From Candidatus Uhrbacteria bacterium (lineage in GTDB: Bacteria > Patescibacteriota > Patescibacteriia > UBA9934 > GWF2-40-263), in NCBI GenBank assembly GCA_014239775.1, contig JAAZYG010000008.1, positions 1-41,148 of the forward strand: 41,148 nucleotides of DNA, given 5' to 3'. The translations under genes were made by a program, and so were the position numbers. Positions 39,183 to 41,148 of the stretch are shown here, piece after piece. Within the stretch, counting starts at the first letter, position 1, and each line of letters starts with the position of its first letter. A model generated the notes under the pieces. It was given only the letters and a program-made list of their open reading frames with translations. It was not told the DNA's origin and searched no databases.

Positions 39183-39874
39183 ATAAAGAAGACTTAGGAG
39201 ATTTAGAGCAAACGCTTGGTGTAAAGTTTAAAAATACCGACACTCTGCGACAGGCGTTTGTTCATCGATCGTATTTAAATGAGCATACTGATTTTCCATT
39301 AGGACACAATGAACGTCTAGAATTTTTAGGGGATGCTGTGTTGGAATTAGTTGTGACAGAAAATTTATATGCAAATTATGAAAATCCAGAAGGAGAGCTA
39401 ACTAATTGGCGTGCATCATTAGTAAATGCTGAAATGTTATCAAAGTTGTGTAATGAACTAGACGTAGAAGAGTACCTATACTTATCAAAAGGAGAAGCAA
39501 AAGATAAAGCTTCAAAGGCTAGAAAGTATATTTTGGCAAATACATTTGAGGCAATAATTGGTGCAATATATTTAGATTGTGGATGGGACGTTGCAAAAGT
39601 TTTTATTGAAAAGCATGTAATGAAAGAGTTGCCATATATTTTGGAGCATAGATTATTCATTGATCCAAAGAGCCGATTTCAAGAGGCTGCTCAAGAGCAT
39701 GTTGGAACAACTCCTTCGTATAAAGTATTATCTGAGATTGGCCCAGATCATGAAAAAGAATTCGAAGTGGGCGTGTTTATATCAAAAGAGCATATTGCTA
39801 CTGGTAAGGGCACGTCAAAGCATGAGGCGCAAGTTGCAGCAGCAGATGAGGCGATAAAATTAAAAGGATGGTAA
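39179..39874 (+). CDS. rnc: Ribonuclease III
   Basis: [18 protein letters not shown] signature; C-terminal dsRBD; ATGA overlap with nusB. Confidence 0.97.
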   Translation: MNKEDLGDLEQTLGVKFKNTDTLRQAFVHRSYLNEHTDFPLGHNERLEFLGDAVLELVVTENLYANYENPEGELTNWRASLVNAEMLSKLCNELDVEEYLYLSKGEAKDKASKARKYILANTFEAIIGAIYLDCGWDVAKVFIEKHVMKELPYILEHRLFIDPKSRFQEAAQEHVGTTPSYKVLSEIGPDHEKEFEVGVFISKEHIATGKGTSKHEAQVAAADEAIKLKGW

Positions 39875-39879
39875 AAAAA

Positions 39880-39905
39880 TAAACGGCCTTAGTTGGCCGT
39901 TTTAA
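39880..39905. terminator. Bidirectional terminator
   Basis: AAACGGCCttagttGGCCGTTT between convergent genes. Confidence 0.7.
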
Positions 39906-40546
39906 CGTTGCGCAAAACGTAAAAGATCAAGCGCTGTCTCAGCACCTTCTTGTTGTTCAGGTAAAACCAAAAGTATACATGAGTAATTTGGAATTACATC
40001 TCGAATCATGATCGGCTTTTTATCAAATGTCTGTTCGACAATTTTACGTGATTTTGAAGAGCCGTGAATGATTGTTTTGTTTGTTGTTAAAATTCCAACA
40101 TGTCCGATAGAACGATCAGAATCCGTAATCGGAAACCGATTCTTATAGAATACCAACGACCCTTCACAAGGTTCTTCAAGAAGGGTGCCTATATAAGATT
40201 GATCGATTGCATAACGTGGAAGATGGATACCTACATTAGCAAACACTGCTTGCGTTAATGTCGAGCAGCTATATTTGCCAGGTGCTTCTGCAGGAGTTGA
40301 ACGAGCTTTATATTCTATATTGAGTTTTTCATATGCGATAAGCTCAACCAATGTACGAATATCAGGCTGTGTTAATCTGCCTCCACATTTTTTAAGAATC
40401 AAGTCTGCACATTCAAGTAGTCTGTACGGAAGAAGTATGCGAGGGGCATCACCGTTTTCAAAAGGGTAATCACCTTTTTTTTCTTTTGGTCTGCAGATAG
40501 AAAGCCCTTGAAGGAACTCACGATCTGTTGTTGACAGAGTAATCAT
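39902..40546 (-). CDS. NlpC/P60-like cysteine peptidase (putative)
   Basis: YSCSTLTQAVFANVGIHLPR and GHVGILTTNKTIIHGSSKS resemble the catalytic Cys and His motifs. Confidence 0.7.
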   Translation of the reverse strand: MITLSTTDREFLQGLSICRPKEKKGDYPFENGDAPRILLPYRLLECADLILKKCGGRLTQPDIRTLVELIAYEKLNIEYKARSTPAEAPGKYSCSTLTQAVFANVGIHLPRYAIDQSYIGTLLEEPCEGSLVFYKNRFPITDSDRSIGHVGILTTNKTIIHGSSKSRKIVEQTFDKKPIMIRDVIPNYSCILLVLPEQQEGAETALDLLRFAQR

Positions 40547-40647
40547 TTGAGTCCTCCAATAGTTTTGTAATGAGCACGATTTGCAGCTTAAACAAACCTT
40601 GTATTTTTTTCAAGAAAATAAGTGCCAATTAGGCACTTATTTTTACT

Positions 40648-41148
40648 TTAGGAAGATTCTTCTTTGCGTTTTTGTTTGCGCTGTTCTTTGCGTTTTTGTG
40701 ATATTTTCTTAGCTTTATCTGATCTTTCCCCCCCTTGTTTAGAACGTTCCCTTTCTCCTAATTGAAAAGCTGCTTTTGGAGCGGTGTCAGCGTCACCTTG
40801 TTCATCCAATTCTAATGATTTACGGTATTCAGGTTTTTTATCTGTATAGCGAGGGTCTACATCGCCTATCACATCTCCAGCTGAGTCTCTTTTGATACGT
40901 CTTGTTTTCATTGGAACTGTCGTTGTCTTACCAGTACCATGAGGTGGGTTGTAATATTCCGGTTCATCTATTGTGATTTCTGGGGGTTCTACCATAACTT
41001 CTCCATCTCCACCACCTTCTCCACCACCCTCTCCATCTCCACCACCTCCATTTGGTGGAGTTTCTGTTGTTGGAGGAATTGGTGTTGGTTCAGGATCAGG
41101 ATCAGGAACAGGTGTTGGTTCAGGATCAGGATCAGGATCAGGTGTTGG
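40648..41148 (-). CDS. Pro/Asp/Glu- and Gly-rich low-complexity protein, N-terminus beyond the window
   Basis: Frame is open to the window edge: ...PTPDPDPDPEPTPVPDPDPEPTPIPPTTETPPNGGGGDGEGGGEGGGDGEVMVEPPEI...KRKEESS*. Confidence 0.7.
   Translation of the reverse strand, partial: PTPDPDPDPEPTPVPDPDPEPTPIPPTTETPPNGGGGDGEGGGEGGGDGEVMVEPPEITIDEPEYYNPPHGTGKTTTVPMKTRRIKRDSAGDVIGDVDPRYTDKKPEYRKSLELDEQGDADTAPKAAFQLGERERSKQGGERSDKAKKISQKRKEQRKQKRKEESS

Overview
AT-rich 41-kb bacterial chromosomal segment. The 16S rRNA signatures, small gene sizes and gene repertoire suggest a CPR/Patescibacteria-type genome (inference; standard code, TGA used as stop). Housekeeping content: an unlinked 16S rRNA gene (- strand), three tRNAs (Ile-GAU, Phe-GAA, Glu-UUC), khpA, trmD, rpsP, smc, an nrnA-like DHH gene, clpP, a vanW-like gene, hsp20, ddl, ribE/ribH, an AI-2E transporter, murI, tsaD, tsaE, pilB/gspE, ftsH, an S1-domain gene, an MBL-fold gene, gyrA, an APH-like kinase, rpmF, nusB, rnc and an NlpC/P60-like gene. 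The unusual part is the block at about 6.1-12.5 kb between rpsP and smc. It is a strictly co-oriented array of small secreted, membrane or orphan ORFs. The units are separated by about nine copies of a bipartite RNA-like element: a variable stem-loop H1, about 4 nt, then a semi-conserved stem-loop H2. Nearly all departures from Watson-Crick pairing in these stems are G-U pairs in the + strand sense, which points to selection on the transcript. One unit carries no convincing ORF and instead holds a ~770-nt, densely structured putative large noncoding RNA (7773-8545). The array has a near-consensus promoter and leader terminator at its 5' end and a canonical U-tract terminator only at its 3' end. 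Other points of interest: an SMC with no recognisable hinge, a covarying U505-A526 pair in the 16S 530-loop pseudoknot, a TsaE with a large C-terminal extension, and a structured ncRNA downstream of clpP. No database search or folding program was run; family calls are by recognition of motifs.
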